From NCBI GenBank assembly GCA_030535295.1, contig JAUMXK010000009.1:1-47889 (forward strand): a DNA stretch of 47,889 bases, read 5' to 3'. The notes beneath the pieces were generated by a model, which worked only from the letters and a program-made list of their open reading frames with translations, was not told where the DNA came from and made no database searches. Shown one piece after another: positions 1 to 8,614 of this stretch. Each line of letters starts with the position of its first letter. Positions within the stretch are counted from its first letter, which is position 1. Made by a program: the position numbers and the translations under genes. This DNA comes from Eubacteriales bacterium. GTDB lineage: Bacteria > Bacillota > Clostridia > Lachnospirales > Vallitaleaceae.

Positions 1-98
1 GTTATATTATTTTACAGCTAATATTAATATTTTCTTTACAGTTCTCTGAAATATGATAAGATATTGAAATAAAGTTTACGAAAAAGTGAGGTTAGTCA

Positions 99-1829
99 AT
101 GATGGAATTAAAAAAAATAGTAAAGAAAATAGGGTATTCTCTGGTGATTGTCATTGTAATATTGGCTTTTTATCAGGCAATTAGTGCAAATGTAGATGCC
201 GAAAATCCGGTCTGGAGTGTTTTGGGCTTTTGGACATTGGTTCCACCGATTGTGGCAATCAGTCTGGCATTTTTGACACAAAATGTCATCATTTCGCTTG
301 CCAGCGGTATTTTTGTCGGTTCTATGCAGCTTGCTCTAGTAACACATCATAGTATTTCAAGTAGTTTACCGGCGGCTTTTACCGGAATGATTAAGACCGT
401 TGTGAGTTCGATGGCTGACCCATGGAATGCCGGTATTTTATTACAGGTTATGTCGATTGGCGGCTTAATTGCATTGGTTTCTCGAATGGGCGGAACACAA
501 GCGGTAGCTGAAAAATTATCACAAATGGCGGGAAGTGTACGTTCGACACAGCTGATTACTTGGATTTTAGGTCTTTTTGTCTTTTTTGATGACTATGCCA
601 ATTCTTTGATTGTCGGACCGATTATGCGACCGGTTTCAGATAAAAAGAGAATTTCCAGAGAAAAGTTAGCCTTTATTATTGATGCGACGGCAGCACCGAT
701 TGCCGGAATTGCATTGGTTTCGACTTGGATTGGCTATGAACTCAGTCTGATACAAAATGAATTACCGGGTCTTAGCTTTAAGACTTCGGCATACAGCATA
801 TTTTTGGAAACTCTGCCATATCGCTTTTACAATATCTTTATATTAGCTTTGATTGTCATTACGATTGTACTTTTAAGAGAAATGGGTCCAATGTTTCAAG
901 CGGAAAAAAGAGCCAGAACAACCGGTAAAGTCATTGCAGACAATGCAACGCCTATGGCGGTCGAAGAAAATATGAATATCAAACCGGAAGCCAAGCAAGA
1001 AACCAATATCTGGAATGCGATTGTGCCTATCGGCTCCCTTATTGTTATTTCGCTCCTTGCCTTTTATTTTAACGGCAAGGCAGCACTGGAAGGGGAAGAA
1101 CTGGCGATGGTAGAGGCGGCACCGTTTTCTATTGATGCCATTCGAATTTGTTTTTCAGCCTCAGATGCCTCCATTGTTTTGTTTATGTCGGCTGTCTTAT
1201 CTTCAGTAATTGCCATCGTAATGGGATTATTCCAAAAGTTATTTACTTTGAAAGAAGCCATTGATACATGGATTGAGGGCTGGAAATCTATGATAATTAC
1301 TCTGGTTATCTTGCTCTTGGCATGGTCGATTGCCGATGTGATTAAAAATCAGCTTGATGCCGACCAATTTTTGGTAGAGGCATTAAAGGGAGATATTCCG
1401 GTGTTCCTCATTCCAAGCATTATTTTCGGCTTGGGAGCGGGTATCTCTTTTGCCACCGGCACCAGTTACGGAACAATGGGCATTTTGATGCCGCTTGCAA
1501 TTCCACTGGCCAATGCCGCCTCTCATGGAGATAAGTCCTTAATTATTGCAGCGGTCGGAGCGGTGCTGACAGGAGCAATTTTCGGTGATCACTGTTCTCC
1601 GATTTCCGATACGACGATTTTATCCTCTATGGGTTCAAGCTGTGACCATTTAGACCATGTCAAGACGCAGCTCCCTTATGCGGTTTTAATTGCGGTAATC
1701 TCGATTGTGTTCGGATTTTTGCCGGCAGGTTTCGGAGTTTCGCCGATTATTACACTGCCACTGGGTATTGTTTTCTTGTTTATAGTCTTCAGGCTGTTCG
1801 GAAAAAAAGTACCAAATACAGAAAAATAA
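99..1829 (+). CDS. nhaC: NhaC-family Na+/H+ antiporter
   Basis: A polytopic membrane protein of 576 residues in the NhaC family, which exchanges Na+ (or malate/lactate in the MleN branch) for protons across the cytoplasmic membrane. Many hydrophobic segments are visible in two halves, separated by a hydrophilic linker at about residues 265-310. Family-type polar motifs inside membrane stretches are FFDDYANSL (162-170), ATGTSYGT (452-459) and FGDHCSPISDTT (from 495). The start at 99 has a GTGAGGT ribosome site 7-8 bases upstream; a second ATG follows immediately. The gene appears monocistronic and is closed by a hairpin terminator. The family assignment is firm. The transported substrate (Na+ versus organic acid) is not decided by sequence alone. 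Confidence 0.88.
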   Translation: MMELKKIVKKIGYSLVIVIVILAFYQAISANVDAENPVWSVLGFWTLVPPIVAISLAFLTQNVIISLASGIFVGSMQLALVTHHSISSSLPAAFTGMIKTVVSSMADPWNAGILLQVMSIGGLIALVSRMGGTQAVAEKLSQMAGSVRSTQLITWILGLFVFFDDYANSLIVGPIMRPVSDKKRISREKLAFIIDATAAPIAGIALVSTWIGYELSLIQNELPGLSFKTSAYSIFLETLPYRFYNIFILALIVITIVLLREMGPMFQAEKRARTTGKVIADNATPMAVEENMNIKPEAKQETNIWNAIVPIGSLIVISLLAFYFNGKAALEGEELAMVEAAPFSIDAIRICFSASDASIVLFMSAVLSSVIAIVMGLFQKLFTLKEAIDTWIEGWKSMIITLVILLLAWSIADVIKNQLDADQFLVEALKGDIPVFLIPSIIFGLGAGISFATGTSYGTMGILMPLAIPLANAASHGDKSLIIAAVGAVLTGAIFGDHCSPISDTTILSSMGSSCDHLDHVKTQLPYAVLIAVISIVFGFLPAGFGVSPIITLPLGIVFLFIVFRLFGKKVPNTEK

Positions 1830-1836
1830 AGAGAGC

Positions 1837-1880
1837 GAAAACGGTGCTACATTGAAAATCCAGTGTAACACCGTTTTTTT
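1837..1880 (+). terminator. Rho-independent terminator after nhaC
   Basis: A hairpin begins 7 bases after the stop codon. The arm AAAACGGTG is matched by CACCGTTTT, with an extended lower-quality stem through TACATTG/CAGTGTA, and ends in a run of seven T. This is a typical intrinsic terminator. Confidence 0.88.
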
Positions 1881-2069
1881 GGGATAAGATGAGGGTTGCT
1901 TCAAAATATTTTTCTAAATATCGTCAATATTTTTTTGAAAGGACGAAGAGTATAGTGAAGAGTTGTAATATTGAATAAAGAGAAAATAGCCAAATTATGT
2001 TTTATGTAAAATATAATACAAAAAAATGTGATGATTTAGCAATATTATGGTTAAATAGTACGAAATGAA

Positions 2070-2098
2070 TTGACACATTGCTATGCCTGCTATATAAT
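2070..2098 (+). promoter_or_regulatory. Consensus sigma-A promoter for the phosphofructokinase gene
   Basis: TTGACA (2070-2075) and TATAAT (2093-2098) are separated by exactly 17 bases, a perfect match to the housekeeping consensus. It leaves a leader of about 100 nt before the start at 2208. The rest of the 1881-2207 gap is AT-rich and shows no other gene or obvious structure. Confidence 0.85.
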
Positions 2099-2207
2099 AA
2101 AAATATAAATTTTTGATTTCTATTCTCAATTTCAGATTATAAACTGGTAGAAATGAATCATTTATTAGCAACGGAATTTAATGGAATTATGGGAAAAGGA
2201 GAACGCT

Positions 2208-3425
2208 ATGGAATTAAGAGGTAAAGTTTTAATTGCACAAGGCGGCGGGCCGACTGCCGTAATCAATCAATCCTTGGTGGGAGCAGTACTGGAATCCAGA
2301 AAGTTTCCGCAAATTACCAGAGTATATGGTGCGGTACATGGTGTAGAAGGTATTATTAATGAGCAGTTTTGGGATCTTACCAAAGAAACCACCAATAACC
2401 TTGAAAAAGTAGCAATCACCCCATCGTCTGCATTGCTTTCCACTAGAATCAAACCGGATCATTTGATGTGTAAGGAAATGTTCCATGTAATGAAAGCACA
2501 TGATATTCGCTATTTCTTTTATATTGGCGGAAATGATTCAGCAGATACGGTACGTATTGTAAATGAGGAAGCAAAGAAAGCCAATTATGAACTGAGAGCG
2601 ATACACATTCCGAAAACAATTGATAACGACTTGGTGCTAAATGACCACACGCCGGGATACGGTTCTGCTGCAAAATTCGTAGCGGAAGCATTTGTAGGAG
2701 CAAACTTGGACAATAGAGCCTTGCCGGGAGTATATATTGGAGTGGTAATGGGTAGACATGCCGGATTTCTGACCTCGGCAGCATCTTTGGCGAAGAAATA
2801 TCCGGATGATGGGCCACATCTTATTTATTTGCCGGAAAGAGCGTTCAGTACCGAGAAATTCCTTGCGGATGTCAAAGAGGTCTATGACCGACTGGGAAGA
2901 TGTATTATTGCAGTATCTGAGGGAATTCAGGACGAAGCCGGTACACCGATTGTTCAGAAAATCAGTGGGAAGCTGGATAAAGATGCCCATGGCAATGTAC
3001 AATTATCCGGTACGGGTGCACTTGGTGATTTGCTCAGCAACTTAATCAAAGACCAGCTGAAAATCAAACGGGTAAGAAGTGATGTCTTTGGCTACCTGCA
3101 ACGTTCCTTCAGCGGCTGTGTCTCGGATGTAGACCAATCGGAAGCCAGAGAAGTGGGAGAAAAGGCTGCACAATATGCAATTTGGAATAATGTAGATGGC
3201 TCGATTGCGATTGAACGCACCGGATATTATTCTGTCAATTATCGTTTGGTTGGCCTGGAAGAAATTGCAGCGAAGACCAGACACATGCCGGATCATTTTA
3301 TCAATGAGGCCGGCAACAATGTTACCCAAGAGTTTATTTATTACGCACGTCCGTTAATTGGTGATGGCTTTAGACAGGCACATAGACTTAGGGCAGAATT
3401 AGCACCGAAATTATTGGGAAAATAG
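2208..3425 (+). CDS. pfp: PPi-dependent 6-phosphofructokinase
   Basis: Phosphorylates fructose 6-phosphate in glycolysis, reversibly and with pyrophosphate as donor, in the cytoplasm (405 residues). The phosphofructokinase fold is marked by GGGPT near residue 12, GGNDS (107-111), PKTIDND (135-141) and MGRHAGFL (181-188). The donor type is readable: ATP enzymes have Gly at the second position of the GDGS motif and Gly in PGTIDND. Here these are Asp (GGNDS) and Lys (PKTIDND), the known PPi-specific pair. An in-frame ATG at 2181 exists, but the AAAGGAG site at 2196-2202 sits 5 bases before the ATG at 2208, so 2208 is the start. A consensus promoter lies upstream and a hairpin terminator downstream. 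Use of PPi fits an energy-limited fermentative anaerobe. Confidence 0.92.
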   Translation: MELRGKVLIAQGGGPTAVINQSLVGAVLESRKFPQITRVYGAVHGVEGIINEQFWDLTKETTNNLEKVAITPSSALLSTRIKPDHLMCKEMFHVMKAHDIRYFFYIGGNDSADTVRIVNEEAKKANYELRAIHIPKTIDNDLVLNDHTPGYGSAAKFVAEAFVGANLDNRALPGVYIGVVMGRHAGFLTSAASLAKKYPDDGPHLIYLPERAFSTEKFLADVKEVYDRLGRCIIAVSEGIQDEAGTPIVQKISGKLDKDAHGNVQLSGTGALGDLLSNLIKDQLKIKRVRSDVFGYLQRSFSGCVSDVDQSEAREVGEKAAQYAIWNNVDGSIAIERTGYYSVNYRLVGLEEIAAKTRHMPDHFINEAGNNVTQEFIYYARPLIGDGFRQAHRLRAELAPKLLGK

Positions 3426-3468
3426 AGTTTCACACATAAAAGAGTTTCGCCTTGAAAGCGGTTTTATG

Positions 3469-3522
3469 AAAAAGTACACGAAGAAAGAAAGCCATTTGGC
3501 CTTATTCCTCCGTGTACTTTTT
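3469..3522. terminator. Convergent, probably bidirectional terminator
   Basis: A perfect 12-bp stem AAAAAGTACACG (3469-3480) / CGTGTACTTTTT (3511-3522) encloses a 30-base loop that holds a second small hairpin, GCCATTTGGC (3491-3500). It carries T-runs in both directions and lies between the converging phosphofructokinase and glycosyltransferase genes, so it can end both transcripts. Confidence 0.75.
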
Positions 3523-3551
3523 ATATTATAAGTAGAAATTCCCCATGGTTT

Positions 3552-4757
3552 TTATTCTTCCCATGGGAAAAAGCTGATATCGCTTTTGGATTCCTTCTTT
3601 AATTGGATGATTTTTTGATAAATATCTTGCATGTTTAGGGCAAAGGATTCCTTGGATAAAGAATCTACAATTTCTTTGCCTTTTTTTGCCATAGCTTTTG
3701 TCTCAAAAGGTGAAGCAAAGTCATCCATGACAGCCTGAATATAACCTTCCCGGTCTGTAAACAAACGACCGGATTCATGATCAATAACCACATCGGCTAC
3801 ATTGTCATCATCAAAAACAATCACCGGCAGATTAGAGGCCATGGCTTCAAAAATGGTTAAACCCTGTGTTTCCGTTTTGGAAGCATTGACAAAGATATCT
3901 GCAAGGCTGTAATAATTTATCACTTCATTAAAGGGGATACGACCGGCAAAGCGGATATATTGCGATAAATTCAATTTGCTTACCATTTCCTCCAAAAATA
4001 CTTTGTATGGTCCATCTCCCACAATGAGTAGGCGAATATTTGAATCTTTTTGTATCAGCTCAGGCATGGATTCGATTAAAAAATCAATGCTTTTCTCTTT
4101 GGAAATCCTGCCAAGAGAGAGCAAGACTTTTGCATTTTTATCATATCCATAATGCTCCAGTAAAGTTTTTACAGTTTCATTTTCTCTGTCCAGACGTTCA
4201 AACTGCTTGACATTAATACCTGTAGGTAAAATCACAATATCATTGGTGACACCGTAACTGCGTAGAGCAGACTGAGTTTTTTTGCTTGGCACGATTACTA
4301 CATCATATCCCTGCACATAAAATTTACTGCTAATTTGCATTAGTGATTTGACCATCGGTTGACCGAGATTGGATACATAATGAGTATAATCTTCGTACAT
4401 GGTATGATAAGTATGGGTTATCGGCAAACGAAAAGTTTTGGCAATAAAACGCCCCAGTAAACCAAGAGAAAATTCGGTATGGGTGTGAATCACATCCAAA
4501 TTCAAAGACTGAATCTGATAAAAAGAGCGATGAAAGAAAGTGGGAATACCAACTCGGAATTCACGCCATTTTGCAAAGGGAACAGAGGGAACCCGGATAA
4601 TATTTTTTTCTTCGCTTCCGTCATAATTTGGGATTTTGACAGTTATAACAAAGACATCATGTCCCAATTCTTCTAAAGATTCTTTTAGTAGCATAACAGA
4701 TGTTACAACACCATTTACCTGAGGGTAGTAACAATCTGTAAATAGACCAATTCTCAT
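3552..4757 (-). CDS. GT4-family glycosyltransferase, probable glycolipid synthesis
   Basis: A 401-residue GT-B fold glycosyltransferase. The N-terminus MRIGLFTDCYYPQVNGVV is the usual acceptor-domain start of GT4 enzymes. The donor domain has LLSLGRISKEKS near 212-223, LLIVGDGP near 243-250 and the E-x7-E motif with E296 and E304 (ETQGLTIFE). The closest general resemblance is to diacylglycerol glucosyltransferases of Firmicutes that make membrane glycolipids. No signal peptide is present, so it should act at the cytoplasmic membrane face. The start has an AAGAGG ribosome site. It lies 86 bases downstream of a flippase-like membrane protein on the same strand, a pairing that supports a lipid-linked role. 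The exact sugar and acceptor are inference. Confidence 0.82.
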   Translation of the reverse strand: MRIGLFTDCYYPQVNGVVTSVMLLKESLEELGHDVFVITVKIPNYDGSEEKNIIRVPSVPFAKWREFRVGIPTFFHRSFYQIQSLNLDVIHTHTEFSLGLLGRFIAKTFRLPITHTYHTMYEDYTHYVSNLGQPMVKSLMQISSKFYVQGYDVVIVPSKKTQSALRSYGVTNDIVILPTGINVKQFERLDRENETVKTLLEHYGYDKNAKVLLSLGRISKEKSIDFLIESMPELIQKDSNIRLLIVGDGPYKVFLEEMVSKLNLSQYIRFAGRIPFNEVINYYSLADIFVNASKTETQGLTIFEAMASNLPVIVFDDDNVADVVIDHESGRLFTDREGYIQAVMDDFASPFETKAMAKKGKEIVDSLSKESFALNMQDIYQKIIQLKKESKSDISFFPWEE

Positions 4758-4843
4758 AAAAACCTCTTTTTCTATTCAATGAAATCAATGGAAAACGAAT
4801 AAACTGCATTTCATATAATTGGATATTTTTGATATCTCCAAGA

Positions 4844-5872
4844 TTAGGGGTTGGATTTTTCCGGCTTATAGCCAAAGAAAAAGACAACAAAACCTAAAAT
4901 TAAACCAATATAGTAGGTAATGAATCTCCAGACCAACATAATTGCTGTGGCCAATGGGCCTGCAATAAATGAACTGAAGAAAACAAGGAAACCAAATTCC
5001 GCACCGGCAGAAGCTCCGGGGAGTGGAACGATTGAGCTAATCAACATGGTGTAAGCACTTGCTAAAATAGCTTCTATCATGGTGATATTATCAAAGCCGA
5101 GGGCACGGCATACAAAATAAGAAACCATATAAAAAGCGGTCAGTCGTAATGCATTTAAAAAAATAGTTTTAAAAAGTAGTGCCGGATCATTTTTCAACAG
5201 GTTCATGTTTTCCGAAAAGTCTTTTGTAAACTTGACAAGCTTGTGCAATGCCTTGTCTTTATTTTTGATAATATGGATTTTAGCCAAAATATTAAAAATA
5301 ATTGTGCCGACGAAGTGGAGTACACGTGGACTGTAGCTAACTGCAAAGAGGAAGACAATGACCAGTATATTTAGTACAAAACCGCCGGCCAAAATCCAGC
5401 CGGAATATTTTCCGAAGAGCAACATCGGATGAATCAAATGAATGACCAAAGCCACAAAGCAATATGCCACAAGTGCCAACTGATAGACGATAAAGTTTTG
5501 CACGGAAGCGGAAGTGATTTTCTCCAGACCCAACTTACTTTCCGTATTTAAAATATAGATTTGAAACGGTTGTCCGCCGGTCGAAAATGGAGTAATTCCA
5601 TTGAAAAACTGAGTGGCTACCGTTAATTTGAACATTTGCATAAATGAAATCTCATTGGTGTATTTTTGCAAGATGGCGTGATAGATATGAGCTTCCAGAT
5701 ACCAGAAAACAAGCATGCTGATAACTCCGAAAAAGAGCCATGGCAGGCTTGCGTGCAGCAAGGCACCTAAAATATTGATAAAGTCCTTATATAAGAAAAA
5801 AACTAAGAGTACCAAAGAAATTATCATTGTTATGATGAAATTTCTGCGGTTAAAAAATGTTTTCATAATCAT
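4844..5872 (-). CDS. Lysylphosphatidylglycerol synthase-like (UPF0104) membrane protein
   Basis: A 342-residue integral membrane protein with about eight hydrophobic segments, matching the membrane half of MprF/AglD-type proteins. Family signatures are FSTGGQPFQIY (about 96-106) and PLPGASAGAEFGF (283-295). In MprF this half flips lysyl-phosphatidylglycerol. Stand-alone members are widespread beside glycosyltransferases and are thought to move or remodel lipids. There is no aminoacyl-transferase domain here. AAGGAAG precedes the first ATG; a second ATG two codons later could also serve. It is the first gene of the pair with the glycosyltransferase downstream, so flipping of a glycolipid product is a reasonable inference, not shown by the sequence. 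Confidence 0.8.
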   Translation of the reverse strand: MIMKTFFNRRNFIITMIISLVLLVFFLYKDFINILGALLHASLPWLFFGVISMLVFWYLEAHIYHAILQKYTNEISFMQMFKLTVATQFFNGITPFSTGGQPFQIYILNTESKLGLEKITSASVQNFIVYQLALVAYCFVALVIHLIHPMLLFGKYSGWILAGGFVLNILVIVFLFAVSYSPRVLHFVGTIIFNILAKIHIIKNKDKALHKLVKFTKDFSENMNLLKNDPALLFKTIFLNALRLTAFYMVSYFVCRALGFDNITMIEAILASAYTMLISSIVPLPGASAGAEFGFLVFFSSFIAGPLATAIMLVWRFITYYIGLILGFVVFFFGYKPEKSNP

Positions 5873-6073
5873 TTCACTTCCTTATTGTTTGGTTTTAAGG
5901 ATTGTATTGAAAATATCATACCTCATCCGGTAAATTATCCTTAAAAATACGAAATATGTCATTTGCCTAATCATCATTATATAGGGAAACAAGGATAAAA
6001 TGAATTAATAAACAATTAAAAATTAATGAGATTGGCTATTTTTGTGATTATGTTATGGTTTATGAGAAAGAAT

Positions 6074-6113
6074 GAAAAAAGGGAGTAGATGCGAAAATCT
6101 ATTCCCCCTTTAA
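6074..6113 (-). terminator. Terminator of the ribU-MutS-like transcript
   Basis: Read on the minus strand, AAAGGGGGAATAGAT pairs with ATCTACTCCCTTT around a short TTTCGC loop and ends in a U-run (six A on the plus strand at 6075-6080). It begins 7 bases after the MutS-like stop codon. The remaining gap up to 5873 is AT-rich; a TATAAT-like box at 5976-5981 (minus strand) with only a weak -35 could serve the lipid gene pair. Confidence 0.8.
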
Positions 6114-6120
6114 AATCAGC

Positions 6121-7644
6121 TTACTTTTGATTGAGGGCAATTCTTTGATTGATTTTATCAATTAATGCCGGCTCGTATTTTAGATATTCCAGGATTTTTA
6201 CTGCATTTCTCGTAGATGTAATACCCGGATGAATTTTATAGTCAAAGTTTAAATCTTCTTTGGTAACATTTTCCGTAAAATAATAAGGCAGATAACTTGG
6301 AATCTGTGGAATCAGCTGCAAATCATGCGTTGCTACAAAGCCAAGCGTATTGGCGGCAGCAAGAGCAAGACAAATTTCAGTGGCGGAAGCAATTCTTTCC
6401 ACCGGATTGGTACCTTTGAAAATTTCATCAATTAAGAATAACGTACAATAAGGTCGATTGCTGAGAAGAAGCATTCTTTTTATAGCATCCGCTTCTTGCA
6501 GGAAATAGGACTTGCCTTCCTGAATACTGTCCTGCAAACTAATGGAAGTAATAATGTGCATTGGACAAAGCTCAAAAGCTTTGGCAAAAGCGAAGTTCCA
6601 TGTTTGAGCAAAGAGGACATTCAAACCGATGGTGCGTAGGAATGTGGATTTTCCGCTCATATTTGAGCCTGTAATGACAATGGATTGCTTGACAGCCAGA
6701 CTATTGCTGACCGGATTTGCCAAAAGAGGATGAATCATCTCTTCAAATTGCAAATGTTTATTATCTTTATCGACGAATACCGGTTTACAGGTCTTTGCGG
6801 AAACGGATTCCAAATAAATGCTCATACTCTGGTGCATATCCATTTGTCCGACTTTTTCATAAAGCCGAAAGAGAATATCCATTTTGGGTTCCAGTTTTTT
6901 CGCCACTTTGAGATATCGTCTTTCTTTTATCAGGAAGAGAATATTTAAGTATTCGGCAATAAAATCAAGACTTTCCAGTTGAAAGATAAAGGAAATGTCT
7001 TTGTGAGTTTTTCGAATATCCTCGTAAAGAGGAGCTAAACCATATTCCTTGAAAAATTCTTTTTTGCTGTATAAATTACAAAAGTTCAGCAATTTATAAG
7101 TATAAGACAGAGTATCGATTTGGGCTTCGTATTTTTTAGTGAATTTAAAGTGCATGGTACCATTGAAGATAACACATAAAAAAATAAAAATACCGATATT
7201 CCATGCCTTGGTGACAAGCATGAGGATGACCAACACAAGGAAAGTCGCAGGCCCCAGCAGGTACATTAATTTTTCTTTCAGACTTAAAGAAAAATCCTCT
7301 TGAATGGAACGACGAAAATCATAGCGAAGTCGTCCGGTCTTTTTTAAGGCATTACGCAATAGTTCACGGTTTTCATCAGAATCGGAAAACGCTTGTACTT
7401 GACGACTTCTTCGCTCCAATTCTTCGGTATCAAAGACAGGATTGTGAAGAGAGTGGTAAAGGGCTTCATCTCCTTGAGCTGTCAGAGTTTCTTCCATTTC
7501 TGCATACATATCGTCCATATTTAAATCTGCCCAAGTTACCTCGTCAATGAAGGATTCCGCTTTTGGGTAGTATTCCAGCATTTCTTGTAAATGTTTAAAG
7601 TTAATTTCGTTTTTCTTTCTTTTAAATAAATTTGGTGTTTTCAT
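6121..7644 (-). CDS. Membrane-anchored MutS-type (domain V) ATPase
   Basis: A 507-residue protein whose C-terminal third is the MutS ATPase: Walker A GSNMSGKST (326-334), Walker B LFLIDEIFKGTN (402-413) and ATHDL (about 438). The mismatch-recognition and connector domains of MutS and the Smr domain of MutS2 are missing. Instead two hydrophobic segments lie at about 127-164, followed by helical clamp-like sequence. Such proteins are annotated 'MutS-related' and have no proven role; a membrane location is inferred. A longer frame opens with TTG at 7701, overlapping ribU. The ATG at 7644, 2 bases past the ribU stop codon, is preferred, although its own ribosome site is weak (GGAT), which suggests translational coupling. 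It would share the FMN-riboswitch transcript. Confidence 0.75.
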   Translation of the reverse strand: MKTPNLFKRKKNEINFKHLQEMLEYYPKAESFIDEVTWADLNMDDMYAEMEETLTAQGDEALYHSLHNPVFDTEELERRSRQVQAFSDSDENRELLRNALKKTGRLRYDFRRSIQEDFSLSLKEKLMYLLGPATFLVLVILMLVTKAWNIGIFIFLCVIFNGTMHFKFTKKYEAQIDTLSYTYKLLNFCNLYSKKEFFKEYGLAPLYEDIRKTHKDISFIFQLESLDFIAEYLNILFLIKERRYLKVAKKLEPKMDILFRLYEKVGQMDMHQSMSIYLESVSAKTCKPVFVDKDNKHLQFEEMIHPLLANPVSNSLAVKQSIVITGSNMSGKSTFLRTIGLNVLFAQTWNFAFAKAFELCPMHIITSISLQDSIQEGKSYFLQEADAIKRMLLLSNRPYCTLFLIDEIFKGTNPVERIASATEICLALAAANTLGFVATHDLQLIPQIPSYLPYYFTENVTKEDLNFDYKIHPGITSTRNAVKILEYLKYEPALIDKINQRIALNQK

Positions 7645-7648
7645 TGTT

Positions 7649-8245
7649 TTATCCAATTTTCTGTGTGACGGTTTTATTGGAAACAGAAACCTCCCTTTCA
7701 ATTAAATTGGCTTTTCTCAGTGCATTGACAAGAGGTTTATAAAGGAGCAAAGCCAATATTGAGTTTAAGGCCGATTTAATGAGGTTAAACGGCAAGATAG
7801 CACTGGTCAGCAAGGGAATTACTTTTTCCAAAGGAACGTTCATATAAATAGGAGTCAGAAGATAATTCCAAAGCAGCATAGTAACCGTAGTTGCAACGGC
7901 ACCAATCAACATGCCGATACTTGCATGCTTAAAAGTTCTTTTTCTTTTATATAAATAAGCAGCAGGAACTACAAATGTAACCGTAGATAGAATGTTCATG
8001 ACAAAGCCGATAATACCGGTAGAGCTGATGGTCACAAGTTCTACCAAGCTGACAACAACAGATACCATGATGGCGGATAACGGCCCGAAAATAAAACCTG
8101 CCATTAAAACAATGACATCTTTCGGTTCATATTTTAGGAAAGGCACTGCCGGAATCAAAGGAATCCGAATAAGAAAAACGGATAAAAAAGCCAGTGCAGA
8201 TAACATTCCCAATGTTGTAATTTTTTTAGTGCGAAGATTGGACAT
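7649..8245 (-). CDS. ribU: Riboflavin ECF transporter S component RibU
   Basis: A 198-residue membrane protein with about six hydrophobic segments, the size and shape of ECF substrate-binding subunits. It binds riboflavin and works with a shared EcfA-EcfA'-EcfT module encoded elsewhere (not in this window). The sequence LKYEPKDV near residue 38 and the GPLSA stretch that follows are typical of RibU. The decisive evidence for the substrate is the FMN riboswitch directly upstream. AAAGGAGG stands 7 bases before the ATG. The MutS-like gene follows immediately. Confidence 0.9.
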   Translation of the reverse strand: MSNLRTKKITTLGMLSALAFLSVFLIRIPLIPAVPFLKYEPKDVIVLMAGFIFGPLSAIMVSVVVSLVELVTISSTGIIGFVMNILSTVTFVVPAAYLYKRKRTFKHASIGMLIGAVATTVTMLLWNYLLTPIYMNVPLEKVIPLLTSAILPFNLIKSALNSILALLLYKPLVNALRKANLIEREVSVSNKTVTQKIG

Positions 8246-8269
8246 GATTTTCCTCCTTTAAAGTAAAAT

Positions 8270-8297
8270 ACGACGCTGAAAATATTCTTTGCGCCGT
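8270..8297 (-). promoter_or_regulatory. Probable expression platform of the FMN riboswitch
   Basis: On the minus strand ACGGCGC pairs with GCGTCGT (one G-U pair) around a 14-base loop, followed by ATTTTACTTT and then the AAAGGAGG of ribU. The position between aptamer and gene, and the T-rich tail, fit a conditional terminator. The T tract is interrupted, so control of translation is also possible. Confidence 0.5.
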
Positions 8298-8317
8298 AAA
8301 AAGAGTGGAAATTTACC

Positions 8318-8420
8318 TTTTCTCATCCAGACTATACTGTCGGTATTGGAATTGCACCAATTCAGCTTGCGCTCGCGGACTTTACCGCCGATCGGGAATT
8401 ACACCCTGCCCCAAAGATAT
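8318..8420 (-). ncRNA. FMN riboswitch (RFN element)
   Basis: The minus strand reads as a near-consensus FMN aptamer. It has GGGGCAGGGTG, AATTCCCGATCGGCGGTAAA and TCCGCGAGCGC, a variable arm GAATTGGTGCAATTCC, then ACCGACAGTATAGTC and GGATGAGAAAAG. All conserved joining segments of the six-stem aptamer are present. Binding of FMN normally switches off riboflavin uptake or synthesis genes; here the target is ribU and, probably, the gene behind it. Confidence 0.96.
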
Positions 8421-8460
8421 TCTCATGCAATATTCTGTTAAAAATAATACTAATACAAGT

Positions 8461-8489
8461 ATAATATAATATTTCCATCGGAAAATCAA
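8461..8489 (-). promoter_or_regulatory. Promoter of the riboswitch-ribU transcript
   Basis: On the minus strand TTGATT (8484-8489) and TATTAT (8461-8466) are 17 bases apart. They place transcription initiation about 30 nt upstream of the aptamer. Confidence 0.55.
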
Positions 8490-8614
8490 GCCAAAAATAT
8501 AAATTGAATTTTGTAGATAAGTTCATCCTTTCGAGTGATGGCAATTTGACTGAGATGATGTATAGTAGTTTCATAGAGAAATAGAAGTTCCTACGGAAAA
8601 AAGGAGAGTTTAAT

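Noticed and set aside
2181-2207. N-terminal extension of the phosphofructokinase from ATG 2181
   Set aside because: The region encodes a ribosome-binding site placed correctly for ATG 2208, and homologues begin with the short MxxRGKVLI-type start.
7645-7701. TTG start at 7701 for the MutS-like gene, giving a 53-base overlap with ribU
   Set aside because: No ribosome site fits the TTG; the ATG at 7644 directly after the ribU stop is a better coupled start.
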